A stretch of 64,000 bases of DNA from Profundicola chukchiensis. GTDB taxonomy: Bacteria > Bacteroidota > Bacteroidia > Flavobacteriales > Weeksellaceae. The DNA lies in contig NZ_JANAIE010000001.1 in the NCBI RefSeq assembly GCF_029664245.1, positions 186,001-250,000 on the forward strand. Direction: 5' to 3'. Position numbers and translations under genes: made by a program. The notes beneath the pieces were generated by a model. That model was not told the origin of the DNA and did no database searches. It worked only from the letters and a program-made list of their open reading frames with translations. Below, one piece after another: positions 1 through 8,914 of this stretch (positions are counted from its first letter, which is position 1; every line of letters begins with the position of its first letter).

Positions 1-26
1 ATATGTCTTTGAGACATTTCTTTTCA

Positions 27-1463
27 TTATCTAACGGTGGTTGTAGCACCTCCAAGACAACTAATAGAAACTCTATCTCCTTTCTTTTTACCTGCTTGGA
101 AAATTAATTCTTGATTTGGTGCTGTTCCTTCATAAGATCTTACGGCGCTCTTTGCCCAAGATGCTGAACGGCTATCTACCGCAGCAGCTTTATTAGCATA
201 GTCAGCAGCTACCCAATAAGTAGATAATTTCTCGAATTGTGAATTACCACATGCGTTAGCACTTGCACCAAACGCACTTGCTATTAATTGGTAAGGTGCT
301 CCCCAACCTGGCTTATAATTAGCGGCTCTTTTCGCCCAACTAACTGCATTACTTAAACTACCAGTTTTTTGATAAGATAAAGCAATGTAGTAAGCAACAT
401 CACCACGTGTAGTTCCAGTTACCTCATACATAGCTTTCTTAAAGTCTTCAATAGCTCCGCTATAATTTCCAGCTTTATATTTTCTAGCACCAGATCCATA
501 TGGAGAACCTACAGTTCCACCCCCACCTCTAGAAGCAACTTGTGTTTGCTCTGCTTGAGGGTTTTGTTTTTTCCAAACAATATTATATTGTTCTTCGATT
601 CTTTCCATTATTGGATTGTCGTAACAATCTTTTGATGCTAAAGCTTGGTAAGAACTAGTCAACCACTCAATGCTATCTTTATTAGCTTCAAATCCGTTGT
701 CAAACATAGGTGCAATATTATCACAAGTAGTATATTGTTCTAATATTGATTCCATACTATCATGTATATTAACAAATGCATCTTTATTCGTTTGTGCATT
801 AGCCATCATTTGTTTTTCAGCTGGAGTTAAATCTTTCTTAGGATTAGTTTTCTGAATACTATCTAACTTTTCAGCAAGTGTACCATACTCAACTGAACGC
901 ATTTCGATATTATCTTCTGCAATTTTCTTTGTTTGGAAGTAAACTTTTAAAACTTCCTCAAAGCCTAATTTCTCTTCATTTAATAACTGTAGGGAAGTTG
1001 AAAAGTAAGCATAAACTGCTGGACTCGAAAACTTCTGAACGTCTTCTGATGAGCTAAACAATTCTTTAAACTTTTTGTAAGCTCCCATTTTATCAACTAA
1101 ACCATAATTTAACTCATAGGTAATTGCTTCTCCTTTCCAGAAAGCTTCTTTACCATCTTTAAAATTCTTAATTCTATTATCGATTAAAGTCACTAACTCA
1201 TTGGCATATTTCTTCTTCTCAACTTCATTCGCTGCATTAGCAACTTTATTCTCTAAAATTGTTTCACCAAATATATAAAAGTTGATTTTCTCACTAGGAC
1301 AAGCTGCTAAAGCTTCTTTTAACTTAGGATAAGCTGCGTCATAGTCTTTTGTCTGTACCAATTTATTTAGCGAAATCTCATAGCTATCGCAATTTTGGGC
1401 ATTTCCAAAGTTGGGTGCGATAAATGCAGATGCGACAAATAGTAGTGGTATTATTTTTTTCAT
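27..1463 (-). CDS. Secreted tetratricopeptide-repeat protein
   Basis: The 478-residue product starts with a Sec signal peptide of about 22 residues (hydrophobic core LLFVASAFIAP, then GNAQ), so it is exported to the periplasm or cell surface. Residues 325-400 contain helical repeats of TPR type (a GNYSGAIEDFKKA helix, then YYIALSYQKTGSLSNAVSWA), and the N-terminal half is helical and charged. TPRs usually hold protein partners together. It lies only 24 bp after the outer-membrane protein gene at 1488-2753 and probably shares its transcript. I recall such a TPR/outer-membrane pair as conserved in Flavobacteriia, but no enzymatic role can be read from the sequence. Confidence 0.8.
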   Translation of the reverse strand: MKKIIPLLFVASAFIAPNFGNAQNCDSYEISLNKLVQTKDYDAAYPKLKEALAACPSEKINFYIFGETILENKVANAANEVEKKKYANELVTLIDNRIKNFKDGKEAFWKGEAITYELNYGLVDKMGAYKKFKELFSSSEDVQKFSSPAVYAYFSTSLQLLNEEKLGFEEVLKVYFQTKKIAEDNIEMRSVEYGTLAEKLDSIQKTNPKKDLTPAEKQMMANAQTNKDAFVNIHDSMESILEQYTTCDNIAPMFDNGFEANKDSIEWLTSSYQALASKDCYDNPIMERIEEQYNIVWKKQNPQAEQTQVASRGGGGTVGSPYGSGARKYKAGNYSGAIEDFKKAMYEVTGTTRGDVAYYIALSYQKTGSLSNAVSWAKRAANYKPGWGAPYQLIASAFGASANACGNSQFEKLSTYWVAADYANKAAAVDSRSASWAKSAVRSYEGTAPNQELIFQAGKKKGDRVSISCLGGATTTVR

Positions 1464-1487
1464 TTTGATAGATTTTCTAGATTCAAT

Positions 1488-2753
1488 TTAATCATATTTT
1501 CTTCGCTGGAACCAAGTGTCGTTTAATGTAAAACTTAGCTTAACGTTCGCGTAAGTTTCTTTCACCAAACTCTTATCAGTAGTACCTCTCTGCCCTAGCT
1601 CAACACCGATGTTTAACTCAGACGCGTCAGTAGCTTTTCCAACGGGTAGTCCAATTCCAAAAGTTATGCCATAATCTTTTATATCTTCTCCTTTAACGCT
1701 TATAGGCGTCTTCTCATAATACATACCTCCGCGGTAAGTTGCGCGAGACATATAACTCCTATAACTATTAAATTGAGGGATATAATATCCACCAACCGCA
1801 GCCTTAAATCTGTCGTTTGATGTATTCTTTTCATGTATTAAATTAAATGCAGAAGTCTTTTCCCAATCTACTTGTGCTCCAATATTCCATTTTAAATCTT
1901 TACCGTAGCTAATACCAAATGATGCGTTTTCTGGTATTCTAACTTTTCTATCTGAATCATTGAAGCTAATCGTATCAACATTAAACTCTACAAAGTTGGT
2001 TGGGATGATTTGATAAGTTTTAACAAGATAATTTTGATCTGCTTTAATATTAGATCCTAAACCATAAGTAGCACCAACCGTCAATAATTTATTGTTATCG
2101 AATTTCTTAGCAAATGAAATACCTCCATTCACAGTGATTCCGCTGATTTTACTGTCAAAATCATATGCTGTAAGCAATTGAGATTCAGAAGCGCTGAAGA
2201 TTTCTGTTTTATCTAAAGATCCAAAAATATAATTTGCTCTAACCCCTAAAGCTAAATTGCTGTTCAAGTTATAAGAAGTCATAAAATGTAAACTATTCAA
2301 TCCTCCACTACCTTCAAACTGGCTTGTGGTTGAAATATCATCATACATTTTAGTTGTACTTGTTTTATAACCTAAGGCTGAGAAAGGCTGAAAACCAAAT
2401 CCACCTCTCCATTTTTTACCTAATGGAAATCCTAATGAAACCTTAGAAAGATAGGTAGTTGATCTCGAAAACTTATCGCTTTCGCTTTTGAACCTTGTCA
2501 TATCTGTAGAACCTTCGAAAACGAAATTGGTAAATCTCAAGTTTTGGTTGGCGGCTGGGTTCATAAAGTTAGTTTCTGTTCCATAAGGACTCAAATAAGC
2601 TGTGCTTAATCCTCCCATTCCAAAGCTGGCTGCGCCGTTGCTAAGTCTATTGTCTCCATACCCAAAGGCTGAATAGGGTGAAATAGATATGTTTTGAGCG
2701 CTAACTTGCGCTACTGTAATTAGCAGTATCATACTGCATAAAATCCTTCTCAT
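1488..2753 (-). CDS. Outer-membrane beta-barrel protein
   Basis: The protein has 421 residues if it starts at the ATG at 2753. That start gives a compact signal peptide (MRRILCSMILLITVAQVSAQ); a longer in-frame extension to 2825 would put a charged, implausible sequence in front of it. The mature part opens with YSAFGYGD and GAASFGMGGLSTA, then alternating aromatic and polar strands, as in FadL/OmpP1-like Bacteroidota barrels. The protein ends in a strand but not in the canonical terminal Phe. A near-consensus -7 element (CATATTTG, 2782-2789 on the minus strand) lies 28 nt upstream. Substrate unknown; probably co-transcribed with the TPR gene downstream. Confidence 0.75.
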   Translation of the reverse strand: MRRILCSMILLITVAQVSAQNISISPYSAFGYGDNRLSNGAASFGMGGLSTAYLSPYGTETNFMNPAANQNLRFTNFVFEGSTDMTRFKSESDKFSRSTTYLSKVSLGFPLGKKWRGGFGFQPFSALGYKTSTTKMYDDISTTSQFEGSGGLNSLHFMTSYNLNSNLALGVRANYIFGSLDKTEIFSASESQLLTAYDFDSKISGITVNGGISFAKKFDNNKLLTVGATYGLGSNIKADQNYLVKTYQIIPTNFVEFNVDTISFNDSDRKVRIPENASFGISYGKDLKWNIGAQVDWEKTSAFNLIHEKNTSNDRFKAAVGGYYIPQFNSYRSYMSRATYRGGMYYEKTPISVKGEDIKDYGITFGIGLPVGKATDASELNIGVELGQRGTTDKSLVKETYANVKLSFTLNDTWFQRRKYD

Positions 2754-2893
2754 TCTTCTTTTGCTACTTATTAAATATTTGCAAATATGATGATTTGAAT
2801 CCAATCTGAAAAAATATATTGTCATTTGTCGGTGAATTTGTTTGATTATTAAGCAATTAATACCTCCTATGTCCGCATAGGATAGTCACGAGC

Positions 2894-5800
2894 CTAAAAA
2901 TTAAGTTTTAATTGAACATTTCCGGAATGAATCGCTTTATACTCTTCGTTCTTTCTTCCAGAATACTGAACGTTTAATTCTAAATAATTATTAATATTTC
3001 TTTGTAAAAGTAAACGCCAAACCAAGTTATTCCCATCTCGCAAACCTTCCATCATTCTATTTCCTACCACAGAATTTGGATTGCCCACGAAATCATTTTT
3101 AACCCAGTCCACACCCGCTAATACAGATGTTTTATTTTGATCGTTCCATGTGAAATCAAAATTAAGTTGATGAGCCTTTAAACTTTCCTCGCCCAAAGCA
3201 TTCGAGTAATCTTGGTATTTATAGGCTAATGCATATTTAAAATTCTCTGAGCGACTATAATATACTTTTGGAATCCATTCGGAAGCTGAAAGCGCATATC
3301 TTCTACTTTCAAAAGCCTCTGAATCACTATCAATCCATTTAAGATTATTAGAAAATTCTAGTGTTAAGAATTCCGTCCAATTATATTGAGCTTTAATTTT
3401 ATTTAATTGAGTAGAAAGTTCTTCTAAACCGGTAAAAACATACCTCGCATTCTCTTGAATACTAAATTCATGCACAAAATTCCATTTGTATTGTTTACCC
3501 GTATTATATTTATTCTGCATATAAAACTGCAAGGTTCTGAAACGTAGACTTTCATCATTCTGCCAGGGATTAAAGGCAGCTGTTTCATCATATTTTAAAT
3601 AATTTCCCTCTGTGGAATACGTTAAATTCGACTGAACTCTTCTCCAAAATGTTTCATTACCAAAATAGCGCGATGGGTTTAATCTCAAAGAAACGCGCAG
3701 CCCATTTTTATTGGTTCTAATCTGATCTACGGTATTGGTATAAACTCTGATAAACTTAGCTTCATCGGCAAAGTCAGCTTGCTCAAACTCATCTAACTGC
3801 TGAATACCATCACCATTATAATCTGTCCATTTATAAATCCCCATACCATCTGCAACTTCTACATAGGTAAATGCTCTCTGTAATTCAGTCCCACCCGAAA
3901 TCTCATAATTCGCATTTAACTCTACTGCCTTATTCCATAGACTTTTTCTCCATTGAATAGTTGCGTTCAAAAACGAAACTTTATTAATTGAATCGGTGTA
4001 ATTCAATCTTCGGTAATGCGTCATAAACCTCAATGCATGATTTTCATTTTTAATAATTTGTGTGTTAAACTCAACACCAACAGCTTCTGAATATCTTTTA
4101 AAACGACCCAAACTCACCGAATCATCTTTTCTTTGATAAGCTCTTAAATAAGCATATTTATTAATGGTATCGCCCAACATAACCGAACCAAAAACTTCAT
4201 TCCACCCAAAACTCAACGAATCAATTTGATGGTTCAGCTCTCTTCTGTTTTGCTCACCAACAATTCCTGTTGTCAATCTTACCTTACCGACTTGCCTTCC
4301 TACCAGCGCACGATATTCATCAAAAGTTGTTTTCTCATTATAGGAACTTGAATTCATGGTTTTATAAGAAGCTAAAAACTCTGTTTCAGGCGTTAAATAT
4401 TGTAAATTCAACCTATGTCGATTACCGTTGTATCGGTTAGCTTCGTCTAGATAATCAAATCCATAATTAACAAAAATTGAATCTGAAACAGCTAACAAAA
4501 TATTTGATTGTAAGAACTGCTGATCTCCTCCTCCAATTTCTTGATTTAAATTAAAATCTCTAACAAACTCAGGCGAGCGTAATCTTTCTAATGGCGAAAA
4601 ATTCTCTTTTATAAATTCATAATTTAAACTTGGTGTAATTTGAAGTTTGCCTTTCTTATAAGATTTTTCTGCTCCTAATTTTAGTGCATAACCCACATTT
4701 TCTTCATCATCTACATCAGAAAACAAGTTTTGATCAACATTAGAAACACCCACATCTAAATTAATTTTTCCATTATTTTTAAGTTTATAAGAAGAAGCTA
4801 AACTTAAAACTTGATTCTTTTGTGGTGCCACTAATAAGCGAATAGGTTCGTATTCCCCTTGTTTAACACCATTTATCGGAGGAACAAATTCAAATACACG
4901 TCCATTCACTGCATTATCAGATAGCTTATAATTTCCTTTGTTTTTCCCTAAACGCGTAAAGTTGACATTATAAACCTCATCATGAGATTCTGCGGTATAT
5001 TCAAAAATCTCTAAATCATTCCAAAAGACTTTTTTGTACAAAACCTTCCCCTCCTCAAATGGAACTTGCTCATAAGAATCAGCATACATCGCACTAGCAT
5101 CATTTCCTGCTTGAGATAAGATTTCTTTATCTTCTAAACTTAAACTTTGATTGACAGCATTATTCTTACTATCACTTTCAGAATAAATATGCGTTGACAA
5201 AGAAAAACGCTGACCCACATGCTTTGCACCACCATACAACAGAAATCGATTGTAATATCGGTTTGTATATTGATATTCTGCAATAAATCTATCAGTCGAA
5301 CGCACCAAGTGTTTATTCGTAAATGTAATTTCCCCGGTATTGTAATTAATTACATAATCATAATTTTCACCTCTCTGAAGCAGAATTCCATCCTTATAAA
5401 CCTTCTCACTTCCAGATAAAATCGTGACATAAGCCTCGTCATAGTTTCCAGAAAGACGATAAGGACCTTGATTTCCCTCTTGTCCGTTGAATTTCATTTG
5501 TTTAAACTCACCTCTAGAAATACTACCTGCCGCCTGAAAATGCGTAGAACTAGAGTCGCTAGAAATCATATGATTTAAATGCAAACCCGAAACTCGCCTA
5601 TTAAATCTCCCAAAATATTCCTGCGTTTGCGATAAGTCTACATGCCCTGCTCTTGCACTTGATTGATCTGTAAATAACTCAACAAATACTTTATCAAATT
5701 GTTCTAAATTCTGAGTATATCCATCGGCCTCAATTGGTACGTTGGTGTCAGAAATAGCAGCCGTAATTCCAATATCGGGAGACAACTGACCGTTCATTCT

Positions 5801-6280
5801 TAAATCTAAAGAAGATTGTGCCGACGAACCTTGATTATTCCCTAAACTTATCCCTCGCACCATACTACCTTGAGTGGAAATCCCATCAAAAATTTCTTTT
5901 TTCTCGGTTTCTTGATTTCCCAATACCATAGCCTGAACTTCACTTGCAGAAGCCACAATCAACTTGGGATCTTTAGGATAAGTAACCTGGCTTCTTAAAG
6001 TCGGATGCACAATATATTCTATCTTTAAACTATCTCTAAATTCAGGTTTAAAATAAATCTTACTCTCAGCATAATTTAGCTTATAAGCAGAACCCGGAAT
6101 AAACTCACCCTTTAAATTTTCAACTTTTAAACCATCCTTAAGTATAAACATTGAATCCAGCACCAAGCTGTCTTGAGCTTTGATTTTAATACTTCTGAAA
6201 TTTGGATTTTCCCATGTCGGTACCTGCGCTTTCACAAACGATATCAACATTAAACCCAAAATAAGTAACTTAATTTTCAA
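2894..6280 (-). CDS. Large SprA-like outer-membrane protein
   Basis: The 1128-residue protein has a signal peptide (MKIKLLILGLMLISFVKAQ) and a long series of amphipathic strands ending in VQLKLNF, a typical barrel terminus with C-terminal Phe. Near residues 137-200 it has GSMVRGISLGNNQG, then LRMNGQLSPDIGITAAISD and LEQFDKVFVEL. These closely resemble the N-terminal block of SprA, the T9SS outer-membrane translocon (G-S-x-x-R-G...G-x-N, DKVFV), but SprA proper exceeds 2000 residues. A related Bacteroidota outer-membrane family is therefore the best call, and transport of proteins or glycans is only a guess. It stands as a single gene between an outer-membrane gene and a MATE exporter. Confidence 0.7.
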   Translation of the reverse strand: MKIKLLILGLMLISFVKAQVPTWENPNFRSIKIKAQDSLVLDSMFILKDGLKVENLKGEFIPGSAYKLNYAESKIYFKPEFRDSLKIEYIVHPTLRSQVTYPKDPKLIVASASEVQAMVLGNQETEKKEIFDGISTQGSMVRGISLGNNQGSSAQSSLDLRMNGQLSPDIGITAAISDTNVPIEADGYTQNLEQFDKVFVELFTDQSSARAGHVDLSQTQEYFGRFNRRVSGLHLNHMISSDSSSTHFQAAGSISRGEFKQMKFNGQEGNQGPYRLSGNYDEAYVTILSGSEKVYKDGILLQRGENYDYVINYNTGEITFTNKHLVRSTDRFIAEYQYTNRYYNRFLLYGGAKHVGQRFSLSTHIYSESDSKNNAVNQSLSLEDKEILSQAGNDASAMYADSYEQVPFEEGKVLYKKVFWNDLEIFEYTAESHDEVYNVNFTRLGKNKGNYKLSDNAVNGRVFEFVPPINGVKQGEYEPIRLLVAPQKNQVLSLASSYKLKNNGKINLDVGVSNVDQNLFSDVDDEENVGYALKLGAEKSYKKGKLQITPSLNYEFIKENFSPLERLRSPEFVRDFNLNQEIGGGDQQFLQSNILLAVSDSIFVNYGFDYLDEANRYNGNRHRLNLQYLTPETEFLASYKTMNSSSYNEKTTFDEYRALVGRQVGKVRLTTGIVGEQNRRELNHQIDSLSFGWNEVFGSVMLGDTINKYAYLRAYQRKDDSVSLGRFKRYSEAVGVEFNTQIIKNENHALRFMTHYRRLNYTDSINKVSFLNATIQWRKSLWNKAVELNANYEISGGTELQRAFTYVEVADGMGIYKWTDYNGDGIQQLDEFEQADFADEAKFIRVYTNTVDQIRTNKNGLRVSLRLNPSRYFGNETFWRRVQSNLTYSTEGNYLKYDETAAFNPWQNDESLRFRTLQFYMQNKYNTGKQYKWNFVHEFSIQENARYVFTGLEELSTQLNKIKAQYNWTEFLTLEFSNNLKWIDSDSEAFESRRYALSASEWIPKVYYSRSENFKYALAYKYQDYSNALGEESLKAHQLNFDFTWNDQNKTSVLAGVDWVKNDFVGNPNSVVGNRMMEGLRDGNNLVWRLLLQRNINNYLELNVQYSGRKNEEYKAIHSGNVQLKLNF

Positions 6281-6320
6281 CTTACTATACTTAACGTCAA
6301 AATAGCAAATGTGGTGTAAA

Positions 6321-7664
6321 TCAATCTTCAGAATTTTGATTTTTTGCTTTAACGCTGTAGTGCTTCTTAAAATGATAAACTAAACCTCCTGATCTAAAAA
6401 GCATCCAAACCATAAAGCTTAACCATATTCCCAACACTCCCCACTCGAAGTAATTGGCTATCAACAAGGTGGGCACGAATCCAAAAATCAAGGCAATTAC
6501 CAACAAGTTTCTTAAAACTTTGGTCTCTCCTAATCCTTTGTATACCCCATCGAATAAAAATGCCATAGAATTTATCGGTTGCATAATCGCTACCAACCAA
6601 AAAGCGCTATAAAAAACCACTAAAACATCTTCAGACTTGGTCAACAATCGGCCAATGGGCTCGCTAAGCGCAAGGTAAATTCCCATGAGAGAAACTCCTA
6701 AAATTAGCATAACACCAATTAGTCTTTTGACCAGATAGTTTAATTCTTTATAATCTCTCGCTCCAAATAATTTCCCAGAAATAGCAGATCCTGCGTGCGC
6801 ATAACCATCTAATAAAAAGGAAGAAAACATCCAAACTTGAATCAAAATCGCATGTGCACCTACAAATTGATTATTTCCGTCGGAACCAAGTAATGTAGCG
6901 TATCTATATCCTAAGAAAAGAGCAATATTTAATGACAATGTCCTGATAAATAAGTCAAAACTCATCATCAAAGTTTTACTAAAATCTTCATGCAACGGGA
7001 ACAGCTTCATCAACCTAAAAGGCGTTTTTAAATATAAAAAACGCATCGCCAACATAAACATGATAAACTGCGCTGTTACGCTCGCCCATGCAATTCCAAC
7101 AACATCGAAATTGAAAACATAAACCAATATTATATCTAGAGCCGCATTGAAAATTCCGCCGAAAATACTGATTCTCATCGCCCAAGATGTATTCTGCAAT
7201 CCACGGAAGACACCAAAAATAGTAAAGGTTAAAAGCGTTAAAGGAAATCCCCAAACCCTGACCTTAAAGTAATCTACTGCAATTTCGAGTAATAGATTTT
7301 TTGCGCCATATAAGCTAAGAATCCACTCTGCTAAAAAGAACGCACTAAAACTCATCACCAAGGAGACAATGAGGTTAAAGTAAAATAACTGCGATACCAA
7401 AGTTTTTAAACGCTCAACTTTACCTTGTCCGTAAGCATGCGATACCAAAGCTGAAATCGCATTGGATGTTTGTAAGAAAATCCAAATCAATGCCGACAAA
7501 AATGAGCCTACCAAACCGATTGCACCTAAGGCTTCATCTGGATTAGCTGTAAATCTTCCTGCTACAGCTGTATCAGTAAGCGAAATCAAAGGTTCTACAA
7601 TCCCCGCAAAAATAGCTGGAATAGCCAGTCGATTTATTTCCTTAAAACTAATTTTTCCCGTCAT
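6321..7664 (-). CDS. MATE-family multidrug/cation antiporter
   Basis: A 447-residue polytopic membrane protein with about 12 hydrophobic segments. It begins with EINRLAIPAIFAGIVEPLISLTDTAVAG, the hallmark first helix of MATE (MatE/DinF-like) Na+- or H+-coupled exporters, and the second half repeats the fold. The start at 7664 is preferred over an in-frame codon at 7706 because homologues begin just before this helix. A strong promoter (TTG-N18-TATTTTTG) ends only 7 nt before this ATG. MATE proteins expel cationic drugs and metabolites; the substrate cannot be assigned here. Confidence 0.9.
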   Translation of the reverse strand: MTGKISFKEINRLAIPAIFAGIVEPLISLTDTAVAGRFTANPDEALGAIGLVGSFLSALIWIFLQTSNAISALVSHAYGQGKVERLKTLVSQLFYFNLIVSLVMSFSAFFLAEWILSLYGAKNLLLEIAVDYFKVRVWGFPLTLLTFTIFGVFRGLQNTSWAMRISIFGGIFNAALDIILVYVFNFDVVGIAWASVTAQFIMFMLAMRFLYLKTPFRLMKLFPLHEDFSKTLMMSFDLFIRTLSLNIALFLGYRYATLLGSDGNNQFVGAHAILIQVWMFSSFLLDGYAHAGSAISGKLFGARDYKELNYLVKRLIGVMLILGVSLMGIYLALSEPIGRLLTKSEDVLVVFYSAFWLVAIMQPINSMAFLFDGVYKGLGETKVLRNLLVIALIFGFVPTLLIANYFEWGVLGIWLSFMVWMLFRSGGLVYHFKKHYSVKAKNQNSED

Positions 7665-7671
7665 CGCTTGG

Positions 7672-7700
7672 CAAAAATAAAGTTTATATCCATCATTCAA
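7672..7700 (-). promoter_or_regulatory. Bacteroidota promoter of the MATE gene
   Basis: On the minus strand, TTG (7700-7698) is followed after 18 nt by TATTTTTG (7679-7672), a perfect TAnnTTTG -7 element. The ATG at 7664 lies 7 nt downstream, so the transcript would have almost no leader. Confidence 0.6.
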
Positions 7701-7813
7701 TATCAAATTAGATTTTTGAAGAAAATAATTTTATGAATAAGGTGTTTATTTGTGGTTTTTATTTTTAACTTAATTACTTTATACATAAATTGCAGTATAT
7801 TCTATACTTTTTA

Positions 7814-8902
7814 ATGAGAAAATTTATACTTTTTGCATTATTACTCAACTTTGTTATTTCATGCTCGAGTGATGATCCAGATCCCGGACAAGAGGTAAAT
7901 CCTAGTACAGGATCACCGGTTATATTGGATTTAAATCAGGTTCCTTACCCTACTCTTTCAACTTATAATTTTTTTAAGCAACCCATGAAAGGGCAAGTTC
8001 CTGTGGTAGGTGTGATTCCGTATGAACCTATCAATACTTTATTTACAGATTACGCCCATAAAAACAGATATATCTGGATGCCACAAGGTGTAAAAGCTGA
8101 ATATGTGAGTGACAATCAACCACTCAATTTCCCTGATGGAACGGCAATAATTAAGAATTTCTATTACGATAATGTTGTCCCCAACAATAGTTCAAAAATC
8201 CTTGAGACTCGTCTGATGATTAAAAAGAACGGAGCATGGATGTTTATCAATTATGTATGGAACGAAGCTCAAACAGAAGCTTATTTAGATTTATCTGGAA
8301 GTGATGTTCCGATTGAATGGATTGAAAATGGAACTACTAAATCCGCCAATTATAGAATTCCAAGTGAATCGGAATGCTTTATTTGCCATAAAATCGAAGA
8401 AGAAAAAGTTTTAATAGGTCCCAAACCAAGAAACTTAAATAAAGTTTTCAATTATACTGACGGACCAATGAACCAGCTCGAAAAACTCATTAGACATGGC
8501 TATTTAAATGGCGACAATTTACCACAGAACATTGCTGCTATTCCAGATTGGACACACACTTCTAATCCTGTGGAAGTACGAATGAGAAGCTATTTAGACG
8601 CTAACTGCGCTCATTGTCATCAGGAAATGGCACATTGTAGCTATACGCCTATTCGTTTAGATTGGGATATGACCGCTAGTCCAGAAAACTTAGGATTGTG
8701 CGTTCCTGTTTCGGAGCCATTACCAGGAATGGACTACACTATCATGCCAGGGAACGCAAATCGTTCGGGAATGTATTACCGATTTACAAGCGACGATGTA
8801 TCGACCAAAATGCCGCTAATCGGAACGAGTATAATCCATGAAGAAGCCGCTGAACTTATGAACGAATGGATAAACAGTCTTCCGGCTCAAAATTGCAATT
8901 AA
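7814..8902 (+). CDS. Diheme c-type cytochrome lipoprotein (SO2930/HNE_0200-like)
   Basis: From the ATG at 7814 the 362-residue protein has a lipoprotein signal ending in VISCSS. An in-frame upstream ATG only adds hydrophobic residues. Two c-type heme sites are visible: CFICH at residues 188-192 and CAHCH at 265-269, the latter followed by a third Cys-containing segment (EMAHCSY). Length, motif spacing and the PYEPINTLFTDYAHKNR block match the family of SO2930/HNE_0200-type diheme cytochromes, whose role is unknown. Its gene ends 12 bp before that of a secreted FG-GAP/ASPIC protein. It presumably transfers electrons at the outer face of a membrane. Confidence 0.75.
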   Translation: MRKFILFALLLNFVISCSSDDPDPGQEVNPSTGSPVILDLNQVPYPTLSTYNFFKQPMKGQVPVVGVIPYEPINTLFTDYAHKNRYIWMPQGVKAEYVSDNQPLNFPDGTAIIKNFYYDNVVPNNSSKILETRLMIKKNGAWMFINYVWNEAQTEAYLDLSGSDVPIEWIENGTTKSANYRIPSESECFICHKIEEEKVLIGPKPRNLNKVFNYTDGPMNQLEKLIRHGYLNGDNLPQNIAAIPDWTHTSNPVEVRMRSYLDANCAHCHQEMAHCSYTPIRLDWDMTASPENLGLCVPVSEPLPGMDYTIMPGNANRSGMYYRFTSDDVSTKMPLIGTSIIHEEAAELMNEWINSLPAQNCN

Positions 8903-8914
8903 ACACAACTCAAA

